Positions 8,434-16,804 of a DNA stretch of 46,180 nucleotides are shown one piece after another. The translations under genes were made by a program, and so were the position numbers. The notes beneath the pieces were generated by a model. It was not told where the DNA came from. It ran no database searches and saw only the letters and a program-made list of their open reading frames with translations. The stretch comes from Bifidobacterium breve. Its GTDB lineage: Bacteria > Actinomycetota > Actinomycetes > S36-B12. Within the stretch, counting starts at the first letter, position 1. Each line of letters begins with the position of its first letter. The stretch is from assembly GCA_945900705.1 (NCBI GenBank), contig CAMDKJ010000002.1, forward strand, positions 1 to 46,180, read 5' to 3'.

Positions 8434-9600
8434 ATGACTAACCGCATCACACGCGGACGAACGTTTGCGGCAATCGCTGCCGTAGGCACCCTCTCGGTGA
8501 TCTTGGCCGCCTGCAGTTCGGGCACCACGGCAACCACAGAGCCAGCGGCACCAGCAGCAACCGAAGCCGCAGCACCAGCTGCGACTGAAGCAGCAGCACC
8601 AGCAGCAACCGTAGCTGTCTCGCTCATCACCAAGGACTCAACCAACCCGTTCTTCGTGGCCATGCAAGAAGGCGCAAAGACCGCGGCTGCAGCAGCCGGT
8701 GTTGACCTGACCGTCGGTTCGGGCAAGGAAGAGGGCGACGATGCGGGCCAGATCGCCCTTATCGAAAACGCCATCGCCCAGGGCCAAGCCGGTATCCTGA
8801 TCACGCCGATGTCGGTCAACGTCAACGAAGCCATCAAGAAGGCCCGCGACGCCGGCCTGTATGTGATTGCTCTTGACACCCCAACCGATCCACCGGACGT
8901 CGTTGACATCACTTTCGCAACGGACAACTGCCTCGCAGGTGAGGCAATTGGCCAGTGGACCGCAGGCAAGCTCAATGGCGCAAAGGCCATCATTGCTCGC
9001 CTCGTGATCTTCAACGATCGCATGGTGTCGGTTGACTACTGCCGCGACAATGGCTTCCTAAAGGGCCTTGGCGTCGACATCGTTGACCCGACGATCATGG
9101 GTGACGAGCCCACCTCGGGCAAGTACACCACCGGTGCCGGTGGCGAGTACGAAATCGTCTGCCTCGAAGCAACGGGCGCCAATGAAGAAGGCGGCCGCAA
9201 GGGCATGGAGACCTGCCTGTCGAAGAACCCAGACATCAACGTCGTCTACACGATCAACGAGCCAACAGCATTCGGTGCCGATGCGGCACTTAAGGCAGCT
9301 GGCAAGACGGTCGGCAAGGATGTCTTCGTTGTCTCGGTTGACGGTGGTCTCGCAGGTGTTGAGGCTGTCAAGGCCGGCAGCATCCAGGCCACCTCGCAGC
9401 AGTACCCGCTGCGGATGGCTTCCCTTGGTGTCGAAGCCATTAAGGCAATTGCCGATGGTGGGGCTCCCCCGGCGAACACGTCAGCAAATGGCCAGTTCTA
9501 CGACACCGGTGTGACCCTTTGCACCGAAGATCCTCAGGACACCGTTACCGCGGCTCCTCAGGAGAATGCGCAGTACTGCATCGACAACGCCTGGGGCTAA
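8434..9600 (+). CDS. Sugar ABC transporter substrate-binding lipoprotein
   Basis: A 388-aa periplasmic-binding protein of the ribose/fructose (Peripla_BP_4) class. It has a lipoprotein signal peptide with lipobox LAAC (Cys27), an Ala/Pro/Thr linker of near-repeats (about residues 30-57), then the sugar-binding fold beginning VSLITKDSTNPFFVAM and including a conserved VVSVDGG near the C-terminal lobe. Five cysteines in the mature part could form disulfides. ATG 8434 follows an AAGGGA site; the upstream in-frame ATG at 8395 would spoil the signal peptide. The family and the single-domain ATPase suggest a fructose- or ribose-type substrate, but this is inference. Confidence 0.93.
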   Translation: MTNRITRGRTFAAIAAVGTLSVILAACSSGTTATTEPAAPAATEAAAPAATEAAAPAATVAVSLITKDSTNPFFVAMQEGAKTAAAAAGVDLTVGSGKEEGDDAGQIALIENAIAQGQAGILITPMSVNVNEAIKKARDAGLYVIALDTPTDPPDVVDITFATDNCLAGEAIGQWTAGKLNGAKAIIARLVIFNDRMVSVDYCRDNGFLKGLGVDIVDPTIMGDEPTSGKYTTGAGGEYEIVCLEATGANEEGGRKGMETCLSKNPDINVVYTINEPTAFGADAALKAAGKTVGKDVFVVSVDGGLAGVEAVKAGSIQATSQQYPLRMASLGVEAIKAIADGGAPPANTSANGQFYDTGVTLCTEDPQDTVTAAPQENAQYCIDNAWG

Positions 9601-9635
9601 ACCCCCTCGTCCGTGCAAACGGATAAGCGTTGACG

Positions 9636-9669
9636 CGGGGGGCAGCAATCTTCGGATTGCTGCCCCCCG
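9636..9669 (+). terminator. Strong hairpin between binding-protein and permease genes
   Basis: CGGGGGGCAGCAATC and its exact complement form a 15-bp stem closed by a TTCG tetraloop. It is followed by TTACG rather than a T-run. It sits 35 nt after the binding-protein stop and about 95 nt before the permease start. Such hairpins commonly protect the binding-protein mRNA and reduce read-through, so that the binding protein exceeds the membrane components. Confidence 0.85.
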
Positions 9670-9765
9670 TTACGCAACTTGAAGGTAATCTCTTGCCGAG
9701 ACCAGATTCCCCTGAAAACCGCCTGACGCTGAGCACCGCCAGGCAGCTACGTTGGAGGCCCCAAG

Positions 9766-10815
9766 TTGAGTAACCCCAACAGCGGCACCATTGACCTTGC
9801 CGAGGAGTTCCTCGGTCGCCGCACCCCGATGCAACGCATCCAGGTCACCCTGCACCGCTACCCATACCTGAGCCCGCTGGTCGTACTCATTGTCGCCTTG
9901 ATCATCTTCACGTTGATCAACCCGAGGTTCGTCCTGCCGGGCAACTTGTCCTTCATCACCCAACAGACCGTAGTAATCGGCACCCTTGCCATCGCTCAGA
10001 CCTTGATAATCTTGACGGCCGGGATTGACCTGTCCATCGGCGCGATAATGGTCTTCGGCCAGATGGTGATGGCCAACCTCGCTATCACCGCAGCTTCAAA
10101 CGCAACCAACTTCGGTCTCCCGCCGTGGCTCGCGATCACCATAGGTATTTGTGCTTCTATTTTGGCGGGGGCGATCAATGGCTTCTTAATTGTGAAATTA
10201 AGTCTGCCGCCATTCATTGTCACCTTGGGCACCTTGAGTGTGTTCACCGCATTAACGCTCATCTTGTTCAAGGCCCGCACCATCCAGGGGCCGGAAATGC
10301 CCGATCTGCTAAAGGTCATGGGGGTCGCGATCAAGATCGGGTCCTTCCAATTGATGGTCGGCGTGATTGTGATGCTCGTACTCTTCGCGATCTTCACTTA
10401 TGTATTGCGGATGACCTCGTGGGGTACGCATATCTACGCGGTTGGTGATGATCCGCAAGCCGCCGAACTCTCCGGGATCTCGACCAAGCGGGTGCTGTTC
10501 AGCGTCTACGTGGTCGCCGGTTTCATAACCGGTATCGGCGCGTGGATATATATCGGACGCACCGGCGCGGCCAGCCCAAACGCGGATCCGAGCATAAACC
10601 TTGACACCATCACCGCCGTCGTAATCGGCGGCACCTCGCTATTTGGTGGAAGGGGCACCTTGATCGGCACCCTCCTCGGTGCCTTCATCGTCGTCGTCGT
10701 CGAAAACGGATTGGCCCTAGCCGGCCTTGACCAGGCATACCGCGTCCTGGCAATCGGCATCCTTGTCATTGCCGCAGTCGCCCTTGATCAATGGATTCGA
10801 AAGGTGCGCGCATGA
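9766..10815 (+). CDS. Sugar ABC transporter permease (RbsC/FrcC-like)
   Basis: A 349-aa membrane permease of the BPD_transp_2 class with 8-10 helices. It contains the signature IILTAGIDLSIGAIM near residues 83-97 and GGTSLFGGRGTLIGTLLGAF near the C-terminal end, both typical of ribose/xylose/fructose permeases. The start is TTG 9766, supported by GGAGG eight bases upstream; no better ATG lies in range. It would pair with the neighbouring binding lipoprotein and ATPase. Confidence 0.93.
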   Translation: MSNPNSGTIDLAEEFLGRRTPMQRIQVTLHRYPYLSPLVVLIVALIIFTLINPRFVLPGNLSFITQQTVVIGTLAIAQTLIILTAGIDLSIGAIMVFGQMVMANLAITAASNATNFGLPPWLAITIGICASILAGAINGFLIVKLSLPPFIVTLGTLSVFTALTLILFKARTIQGPEMPDLLKVMGVAIKIGSFQLMVGVIVMLVLFAIFTYVLRMTSWGTHIYAVGDDPQAAELSGISTKRVLFSVYVVAGFITGIGAWIYIGRTGAASPNADPSINLDTITAVVIGGTSLFGGRGTLIGTLLGAFIVVVVENGLALAGLDQAYRVLAIGILVIAAVALDQWIRKVRA

Positions 10816-11630
10816 GCACTCAAACCTTGGCCCTTGATCCACTGCTCACTTGCCGCGGACTGGTTAAGTCATTCGGTCACGTCATCGGCCTCAATGGCGC
10901 TGACCTGGACCTTTATCCTGGCGAGGTACTCGCGGTGGTCGGTGATAACGGTGCCGGCAAGAGCACGATGATCAAATGCGTTGCTGGAGCGTTGATACCC
11001 GATACCGGTGAAATCACTCTGAATGGGGAGCGCAAAGACTTCAAACGCACCCAAGACGCCCGCCTGCAGGGGATCGAGACCGTCTTCCAGACCCTCGCGG
11101 TTTCACCGGCACTTGATATCGCCAGCAATTTGTATCTCGGCCGCGAACTGCGTAAGCCCGGGGTAATCGGAAAAGTATTTCGCATGCTCGACAAGAAGCG
11201 CATGCGCACCGAAGCCAGCCAGCATCTTCAAGATCTCGGCATCGGCACCGTCCAAAGCATCACCCAAACCGTGGAGACGTTATCCGGCGGGCAGCGCCAG
11301 GCGGTCGCAGTAGCCCGCGCGGCCGTCTTCGGCAGCAAACTCATAATTCTCGATGAGCCCACCGCAGCGCTCGGGGTTCGCGAATCAGCCCGCGTTCTGC
11401 AATTGATCAAGGACCTCCGCGATCGCGGCCTGCCCGTCATTTTGATCAGTCACAACATGCCTCAGGTGTTCGAGGTTGCCGACCGCATCCACGTGCAACG
11501 CCTCGGGCGACGCGCCGCCGTTGTCACTCCGCAAACTCACACCATGAACGATGTGGTGGCGATCATGACCGGTGCAATGACAGTGGACGAAAAGGATCAA
11601 GCCCTCGGCCCGGTGCGGTCAGCCAACTAA
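10812..11630 (+). CDS. Sugar ABC transporter ATP-binding protein (single domain)
   Basis: A 272-aa ATPase with Walker A GDNGAGKST (about residues 44-52), signature LSGGQRQ and Walker B LIILDEPTAALG. It has one nucleotide-binding domain, as in the FrcA group, not the tandem domains of RbsA/XylG. ATG 10812 overlaps the permease stop (ATGA). The stop overlaps by 12 nt the end of the convergent Gfo/Idh gene. Low-affinity sugar uptake at the inner membrane is the expected role. Confidence 0.93.
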   Translation: MSTQTLALDPLLTCRGLVKSFGHVIGLNGADLDLYPGEVLAVVGDNGAGKSTMIKCVAGALIPDTGEITLNGERKDFKRTQDARLQGIETVFQTLAVSPALDIASNLYLGRELRKPGVIGKVFRMLDKKRMRTEASQHLQDLGIGTVQSITQTVETLSGGQRQAVAVARAAVFGSKLIILDEPTAALGVRESARVLQLIKDLRDRGLPVILISHNMPQVFEVADRIHVQRLGRRAAVVTPQTHTMNDVVAIMTGAMTVDEKDQALGPVRSAN

Positions 11631-12617
11631 CTGCACGGCGGCGCTGCAGCCGCTGCTCAATGAAGCTTGCACCGCCTCAACGGCCGCTAGGGAGCGCACC
11701 CCATCCCAGCCGGTGACTAGCGGAGTTGCACCCTCATGCACCGCTCGGTCAAATGCTCGCACCGTGGTGACATAAAGATCATCGCGCGGACCGACTTCGA
11801 TGTCAGTAACCTGATGGTCCCTGAAGAGTCGGACCTCACCGATCGGGTCACCCGTCATGCACCCGCTGGAACGAATTGCCCCTCGCGTACCAAGGATTTC
11901 CAGCCATGTTGGCAGGTGGTAGTTATCGTACGAATCATGGGTTTGGACGATGACTTCGTCGGTCCAGTTCACCACTGTCATAAGTGACTGAGCGACGACC
12001 GCACCCGTGCGTTCGGCCGCATAAACCCGAAGTGCTTGGCCGCCGATCAAGGCGCGAACCGCGGCCACGTCGTGGACGAATACGTCGTAGGCCACGCCGC
12101 CGCCGATTGGGTCATCAACACGCCAGCCCTGCAGATGCTGGGGCAGGCCCACCGCGTGATTAACATGGATGGCGCGTACCTGCCCGATGGCTCCATCGGC
12201 CACTAAAGTCCTCATGATCCGATGGGTTGGTGAGGCAGGCAGGTGATGATTCGTGGCCATCACTACACCTGCTCGCTCGCACGCCTCCACCATCGCTCTC
12301 GCGTCGGCCACCGTCAACGCTAAGGGCTTTTCGGCAAGTACATGTTTACCGGCCGCAGCGGCGGCCACCACCTGATCATGGTGCTTTTCATTCGTTGAGC
12401 TCACGTACACCGCGTCGACGTCTGCACGATTGAGTAACTCGTCAACACTGGTGGTCCAAGAATTGATTTCGTGGGTCGCCGCGTACGCAGCAGCCCAATC
12501 CCGCGAACCAGATTGCACGGCGGTGATGGTGTCGCCCACCTCATTGATGGCGGGGATCAAGCGGGTCGCGGCAATATCACTGGCACCGATAAGTGCCCAA
12601 CGCAGGGGTGGTGTCAT
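11619..12617 (-). CDS. Gfo/Idh/MocA-family oxidoreductase
   Basis: A 332-aa NAD(P)-dependent oxidoreductase. The N-terminal Rossmann fold begins RWALIGASDIA, and the signature AEKPLAL with Lys (about residues 95-101) marks the Gfo/Idh/MocA family, which oxidises or reduces sugars, inositols and related polyols. Its gene starts 20 nt after the GntR stop in the same direction, so it may be the last gene of the leftward microcompartment operon. However, it also abuts the sugar ABC operon tail to tail and could process that sugar. No clear ribosome site precedes ATG 12617. Confidence 0.88.
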   Translation of the reverse strand: MTPPLRWALIGASDIAATRLIPAINEVGDTITAVQSGSRDWAAAYAATHEINSWTTSVDELLNRADVDAVYVSSTNEKHHDQVVAAAAAGKHVLAEKPLALTVADARAMVEACERAGVVMATNHHLPASPTHRIMRTLVADGAIGQVRAIHVNHAVGLPQHLQGWRVDDPIGGGVAYDVFVHDVAAVRALIGGQALRVYAAERTGAVVAQSLMTVVNWTDEVIVQTHDSYDNYHLPTWLEILGTRGAIRSSGCMTGDPIGEVRLFRDHQVTDIEVGPRDDLYVTTVRAFDRAVHEGATPLVTGWDGVRSLAAVEAVQASLSSGCSAAVQLVG

Positions 12618-12637
12618 ACGTACATTCTGGCACGCAG

Positions 12638-13435
12638 CTACGCGCTGGCTTCCACTATTTCAAGATGTCGTCCGGATAGTCGAGGCGTCTCCGACTCAGG
12701 TGTCCCCTTCGTTCGAACCACCATGACCGTCCTGTCCGCGCGGAACAGATCAGTTGAGTGCTCGAAGATCCTGCCCTGCGTATCGCGGGTAGTTCTACGC
12801 ACAGCGAGCAACGGCTGCCCGGTGGCTACTTCGAGAATAGAAGCTTCCTGCGGACTTGCGAGAACCACCTCAATTCTCTCGGTCGCCTCTGCCGGTCGAA
12901 TTGCGTATTCACGATCAAGCAGCTCATACAGGGAACCTGCGAGATCTCGTTCCGGTAGTCCATCCACCAAGTAGGCGGGGAGCATCGCCTGCTCCAGCGA
13001 GATCGGTGTACCGTCCGCGAAACGAATGCGCACCAGATCGACGATTAGATCCTCCGGATCAATGGCTAGTGCTACTGCAACATCCGGTCCGGCCGCTCGC
13101 ACAGCAAGGCTAACGATGCGCGAACCCGCGGTGAATCCCTGATCCCGGAGTAACTGCGGGACGTTGACGATGCGCGAGAGATCGCGTTCGACTTTGGTGG
13201 ATCCGACGAACACTCCGCCACCACGCCCGCCGATGCGGTTGACGTGGCCACTTCGCTCGAGCACTGCCAGTGCGGCGCGCACGCTGGTGCGACTCACACC
13301 TAGGTCAGCGGCAAGATCGCGCTCAGCACCAATGCGAGCTCCTCGCTGGAGACCCGTCTCGTTTATGAGAGCAAGGATGTCCTGTCGCACATTTTCGCCC
13401 GTGGGACCTAGTGCGGCTCCACTATCGGTGACCAA
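12638..13435 (-). CDS. GntR/HutC-family regulator of the microcompartment locus
   Basis: A 265-aa regulator. The winged helix-turn-helix (about residues 12-78) contains the GntR pattern ERDLAADLGVSRTSVRAALA and a glycine-rich wing (GGRGGGVFV). The rest is a UTRA effector domain (about 100-240) with ISLEQAMLP and a conserved R-T-T-R-D segment. The start is TTG 13435, with AGGA nine bases upstream overlapping the SDR stop codon. GntR regulators are regular members of RMM-type loci and would sense the amino-alcohol substrate. A candidate operator lies in front of the aminotransferase gene (20302-20327). Confidence 0.9.
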   Translation of the reverse strand: MVTDSGAALGPTGENVRQDILALINETGLQRGARIGAERDLAADLGVSRTSVRAALAVLERSGHVNRIGGRGGGVFVGSTKVERDLSRIVNVPQLLRDQGFTAGSRIVSLAVRAAGPDVAVALAIDPEDLIVDLVRIRFADGTPISLEQAMLPAYLVDGLPERDLAGSLYELLDREYAIRPAEATERIEVVLASPQEASILEVATGQPLLAVRRTTRDTQGRIFEHSTDLFRADRTVMVVRTKGTPESETPRLSGRHLEIVEASA

Positions 13436-13447
13436 TTTGCGAACGTC

Positions 13448-14233
13448 CTAATCCATCGCCTCGAGGGCGGACATGGACTCCGGAAGGACCTGCCCACCGT
13501 CGATAACTAGAGCCTGGCCAGTGATGTAAGCGGCCTCGTCGGTGGCGAAGAATAACGCCGCATTTCCAATGTCCGCAACCTCACCCAGCCGTCGCTGCGG
13601 AATAGACATCTCCATCGAGCGGCGGTAGTCCTCACCCATCTCCGCAAGGCCCTCCGTGGCTATATTTCCAGGTAGCACCGCGTTCACTGTGATTTTGTGG
13701 GCCGCCAATTCAATGGCCGCCGTCCTCATGAAACCGAGTTGGGCTGCCTTGCTGGCTCCATAGTGCGACCATCCGGGAAAGCCTGTGTACGGCCCGGTGA
13801 TTGATGAAGTAAGAATAACTCGGCCGCGGCCACTCTTGGACAACGCAGGAATACACGCTTGAACACTAAGAAGAGTTCCCTTAATATTTGTATCAAGTAC
13901 TAAGTCCATGTCACTTTCGGACATGTCGACGAGTTTGCTAGCGGGAAATATCCCGGCATTCGCGCACAGGACGTCGATGCCGCCATTATGTTCGACCGCC
14001 ATGGCAGCCATGGCAGCCGTTGACTCGCGATCGGTAACATCGCCAAGGAAATAAGTGACCCGCCCCGAGCCGAGTGAACTCAATTCCTGGGCAGTACTAG
14101 CCGCGTCCTTCTCATTGCGCCCGGTGATCAACACGTTGGCGCCCGCGCGGGCAAAGACTTGGGCGATACCCTTGCCGATACCTTTGGTGGCTCCGGTAAC
14201 GATCACTGATCGCCCTGCGATCGAGGTGAACAT
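13448..14233 (-). CDS. SDR dehydrogenase, 1-amino-2-propanol dehydrogenase-like
   Basis: A 261-aa short-chain dehydrogenase. The nucleotide-binding motif TGATKGIG is at residues 13-20, NAG at 92-94, catalytic Ser at about 143-144, and the YGASK pair Tyr158/Lys162. RMM-type microcompartment loci encode an SDR that acts on S-1-amino-2-propanol, and this gene sits in the same operon position, 1 nt from the kinase and next to GntR. The assignment by context is good; the stereospecificity and the exact amino alcohol are inferred. No encapsulation-type helix is seen at either end. Confidence 0.88.
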   Translation of the reverse strand: MFTSIAGRSVIVTGATKGIGKGIAQVFARAGANVLITGRNEKDAASTAQELSSLGSGRVTYFLGDVTDRESTAAMAAMAVEHNGGIDVLCANAGIFPASKLVDMSESDMDLVLDTNIKGTLLSVQACIPALSKSGRGRVILTSSITGPYTGFPGWSHYGASKAAQLGFMRTAAIELAAHKITVNAVLPGNIATEGLAEMGEDYRRSMEMSIPQRRLGEVADIGNAALFFATDEAAYITGQALVIDGGQVLPESMSALEAMD

Positions 14234-15223
14234 TCAATCCTCCTCGAGGTTCTTAAAAGCAAAGGCCAAGAACTCCTCCGCCAGCCGACAACTGTCATAA
14301 GTGTACTGCGGTCCCATGGCTTGAGCAGTCTCGGTGGTCGAATGGGATCCGATCCAAGCCACAAGGAGCATACGACGGAACATGATGAAGGTGCGAAGCT
14401 CCTGCACCTCGGCAGCACTCAATGGGGCGACTGTCCGGTATCCGCGGACCCATGCATCCACGAGTTCCGGCACATACGGCTCGTGCTCGATGAAAGACAG
14501 CGACGATGCAAGGTCATACATGAACCACGAGAGGCCACAATCATCAAAATCAATCACCGTCACGTCAGGTCCATCAACCAAGAGGTTCGCCAAACGCATA
14601 TCCGCGTGGATGAGTCCCCAACGGTCCGCGGACTTCCCCCACAGTTGAAGACGCTCCCCAATCTTGTCCGCGCATCGGGAGAGAGTAGTTTTGGACTGCG
14701 CATCCATCCCGAGGCCGTCCTGCCACCTCCCCCAGTGTCCGTGCTCGCCGAGTGCGGTGTCGAAGTCCCATCTGAATCGAGTGAAGCCAGCAGGGCGAGA
14801 CCAACGGCGCGAATGGTCATGCAGTCGCGCAGTTATTGCCCCCACCTGCTCAAAGTCCTGAGCTAGGCGGTCCTGCGTCGGTTCCGCCCCAAGGGCCCAA
14901 CTAAAACGGCAGATGAAACGCTCATCGCCCACGCTCGGAAGGACAACGGCGATGCTATCTCCATCCGAGGTTTTCATGAGCGCCGGCGTCCGCACAATGC
15001 CTTCATTGCGCAGCGCGTTGATCCACATTAATTCGCTCTCAATCGACTCGCGCGTGTGGTAGTTCGTGCGATGTACCCTGAGCACGCTCCGTTCACTCGG
15101 CAGGTCTATTCGAAATGTCGCGTTCTCCGAGATATTCAACAGGGTTAGCGGAGTCGACTCGTCCAAGCCAAAAGCCGGAAGCGCACGGCGGGCATAGACC
15201 TCCCACCCCACAACTTCATCCAC
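14234..15223 (-). CDS. APH-family kinase, candidate aminopropanol kinase
   Basis: A 329-aa member of the aminoglycoside phosphotransferase/choline kinase fold. The Brenner-type motif is HADMRLAN (His206, Asp208, Asn213), followed by the metal-binding DFDD (Asp225, Asp227). In RMM loci this kinase is thought to phosphorylate 1-amino-2-propanol, giving the substrate of the class III phospholyase encoded at the other end of this operon. GTG 15223 has a good GAGGGAG site. The stop directly abuts the SDR start. An antibiotic-resistance role is unlikely given the operon. Confidence 0.85.
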   Translation of the reverse strand: MDEVVGWEVYARRALPAFGLDESTPLTLLNISENATFRIDLPSERSVLRVHRTNYHTRESIESELMWINALRNEGIVRTPALMKTSDGDSIAVVLPSVGDERFICRFSWALGAEPTQDRLAQDFEQVGAITARLHDHSRRWSRPAGFTRFRWDFDTALGEHGHWGRWQDGLGMDAQSKTTLSRCADKIGERLQLWGKSADRWGLIHADMRLANLLVDGPDVTVIDFDDCGLSWFMYDLASSLSFIEHEPYVPELVDAWVRGYRTVAPLSAAEVQELRTFIMFRRMLLVAWIGSHSTTETAQAMGPQYTYDSCRLAEEFLAFAFKNLEED

Positions 15224-15237
15224 CTTTGTCTCCCTCG

Positions 15238-15897
15238 CTACTGGTCTCTCCCCTGGATACCAAGGAGAGCAGATCCGATGGCCGCGCGCGCGCTGTTCAC
15301 CGCAACCGTTGAACCAGCAAGGTACACGCGACCTGCAGCGCCGATCATCTGCACGTCGACCAGAGTCAAGTCCGGTGCCGCCTTCTCGGCTTCATTCGCT
15401 GCGACAGCCGCGAATAGCGCCGGCGTCATCTCGAAGATAAGCAGGCTTTGGCCTGGCAGCAGCATCGACGCCTGCCGGTTTCGGTTAATTATCACCGCGT
15501 GCTGGTCGGTTATGTCATCGATGACATCGTGGTACAGAACGCGAGGGCGCAATTGGTCCTCCGCTCGCGCACCGATACCGGAGAGAATCGCTGCCCCGGC
15601 GGCCTCAACGTCCGCCAACTTATCCCCGTGCACCTCGAGCACCCCGAACTGGCGCTCGACGAACAAGATGCCGGGCTCGATCGCCGGCACCGCTCGTAGC
15701 GCAAGATCGGTGACACGCTCAATGGCCAGCCCGGGAGCCACCTCCACGATGAGCGCGTGCTGTCCTGCGTACGGCGGGTAGCCCCGTGCTCGCGTGGGGG
15801 TGCCGAGGAGTGCAGCGAACTGAGGCTGAAGGTCCTGGATCTGCAGGTAGACCCTGAGTTCAGGTGACGCCGTCTCGGGCAGCCCTGACACCTTCAC
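15238..15897 (-). CDS. BMC-T microcompartment shell protein (trimer type), copy 1
   Basis: A 219-aa tandem-domain shell protein. The first BMC domain spans about residues 45-115 (ALIVEVAPGLAIERVTDLAL, then GVLEVHG) and the second about 130-215 (HAVIINRNRQASMLLPGQSL, then GRVYLAG). It shares the same order of motifs with the BMC-T encoded at 16804-17406, including VERQFG, LINRN-like and NEAEKA, so the two are paralogues. Such trimers form pseudohexameric facets with a central pore. Its start overlaps the BMC-H stop (ATGA). Confidence 0.94.
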   Translation of the reverse strand: MKVSGLPETASPELRVYLQIQDLQPQFAALLGTPTRARGYPPYAGQHALIVEVAPGLAIERVTDLALRAVPAIEPGILFVERQFGVLEVHGDKLADVEAAGAAILSGIGARAEDQLRPRVLYHDVIDDITDQHAVIINRNRQASMLLPGQSLLIFEMTPALFAAVAANEAEKAAPDLTLVDVQMIGAAGRVYLAGSTVAVNSARAAIGSALLGIQGRDQ

Positions 15898-16175
15898 TCG
15901 GCAGTGACAATGAAGTTCTTGGATAGTTCTGCGTGCGGACGTGGGATGACGTGCACGCTGATCAACTCTCCAACTTGTCCCGCGGCTTCTGATCCAGCCT
16001 CGGTGGCAGCCTTGACTGCACCTACGTCACCTACGATCGTGACCGCAACTAGGCCGTCACCGACCTGCTCGCGGCTGATTATCACTACATTGGCAGCTTT
16101 GACCATAGCGTCCGCCGCAGCTAGCGCTGCGACGTAACCCTTGGTCTCAATCATGCCGATTGCGTTGTTCGACAT
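15894..16175 (-). CDS. BMC-H microcompartment shell protein (hexamer type)
   Basis: A 93-aa single Pfam-BMC domain protein beginning NAIGMIETKGYVAALAAADA, the canonical N-terminal motif of PduA/CcmK-type hexamers. The pore loop region is QVGDGLVAV, and the C-terminus ends shortly after VHVIPRPH. It is the only BMC-H in the window, so it presumably forms most of the facets. Its start is 45 nt after the stop of the pentamer gene, the widest gap in this operon, which may allow independent high translation. Confidence 0.97.
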   Translation of the reverse strand: MSNNAIGMIETKGYVAALAAADAMVKAANVVIISREQVGDGLVAVTIVGDVGAVKAATEAGSEAAGQVGELISVHVIPRPHAELSKNFIVTAE

Positions 16176-16220
16176 TCTTTTTCCCTTCGTAGTGCCGGGC
16201 GGTGGGCCCGGCGTGCTGGA

Positions 16221-16469
16221 TTACTGCGAACTCTCGTCAATCGATCCGATAATGAGAGCGTCAATGGGTGGAGCCACTCCTTCTAACCACGCGGACGCAA
16301 CGGAACCCGTAGCCACTAGGACCAATTCACCAATACCCGAGCCGAGGACATCGAAGGCAATTAGGCGTGTGCCTGCCGGTTCGACCTCTACTTCCAGGAA
16401 TGCGCCGGTGGGAATGCCCGAAATCTTCTTCGTTGACCAAACTTTGCCAACAACCTTTGCCTTCAGCAT
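16221..16469 (-). CDS. BMC-P vertex protein (EutN/CcmL family)
   Basis: An 82-aa protein starting LKAKVVGKVWSTKK, with VDVLGSG-like FDVLGSGIGELVLVATG and a C-terminal DALIIGSID. These are the hallmarks of EutN/CcmL pentamers, which cap the vertices of the microcompartment shell. It lies between the BMC-H gene and the 108-aa protein gene. One copy is enough to close an icosahedral shell. Confidence 0.95.
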   Translation of the reverse strand: MLKAKVVGKVWSTKKISGIPTGAFLEVEVEPAGTRLIAFDVLGSGIGELVLVATGSVASAWLEGVAPPIDALIIGSIDESSQ

Positions 16470-16477
16470 GACTTACC

Positions 16478-16804
16478 TCATTCCTCGATTCGGATGATAT
16501 CGATGCCACTTATCTTGGCCCGCTCGCGAGCCAGCGGCGTTACCACTACACGACGGGTAATCCAGATGCTCGAACCATCAACTTCCGCAGCGCGCACCTG
16601 ACGCTCAGTTAGAGCACCGCGGGTGACGTGATGCTTCACTGCGACTGCTGCCGTGGTTTTCGCAGGGGAGCCCGCCTCCAGCTTGATAGAACCGTTCTGC
16701 ATTGCGGCACTTATCTCCTCCGCTATTACCTCCTTTAGAACATCGCGTACGACCTCGCGGATCACCTCGCGCAGGAGCTCACTGGACACCTGATTGGCCA
16801 CCAT
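16478..16804 (-). CDS. Microcompartment-associated protein with encapsulation-like helix
   Basis: A 108-aa protein of unassigned function inside the shell operon. Residues about 7-35 form one long amphipathic helix with regularly spaced Leu/Val/Ile and Glu/Arg (LLREVIREVVRDVLKEVI), like an encapsulation peptide but longer. A short Ala/Thr linker follows. The C-terminal half (about 58-108) carries VTRGALTERQV and VVVTPLARERAK, then GIDIIRIE. That TPxAR pattern resembles a small module in other microcompartment proteins such as EutT, by my recollection. Start and stop overlap or nearly abut the neighbours. A scaffold or cargo-adaptor role is likely but not shown. Confidence 0.85.
   Translation of the reverse strand: MVANQVSSELLREVIREVVRDVLKEVIAEEISAAMQNGSIKLEAGSPAKTTAAVAVKHHVTRGALTERQVRAAEVDGSSIWITRRVVVTPLARERAKISGIDIIRIEE

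Noticed and set aside
14234..15223. Aminoglycoside-resistance reading of the APH-fold kinase
   Set aside because: Its operon is a microcompartment locus in which such kinases phosphorylate amino alcohols.
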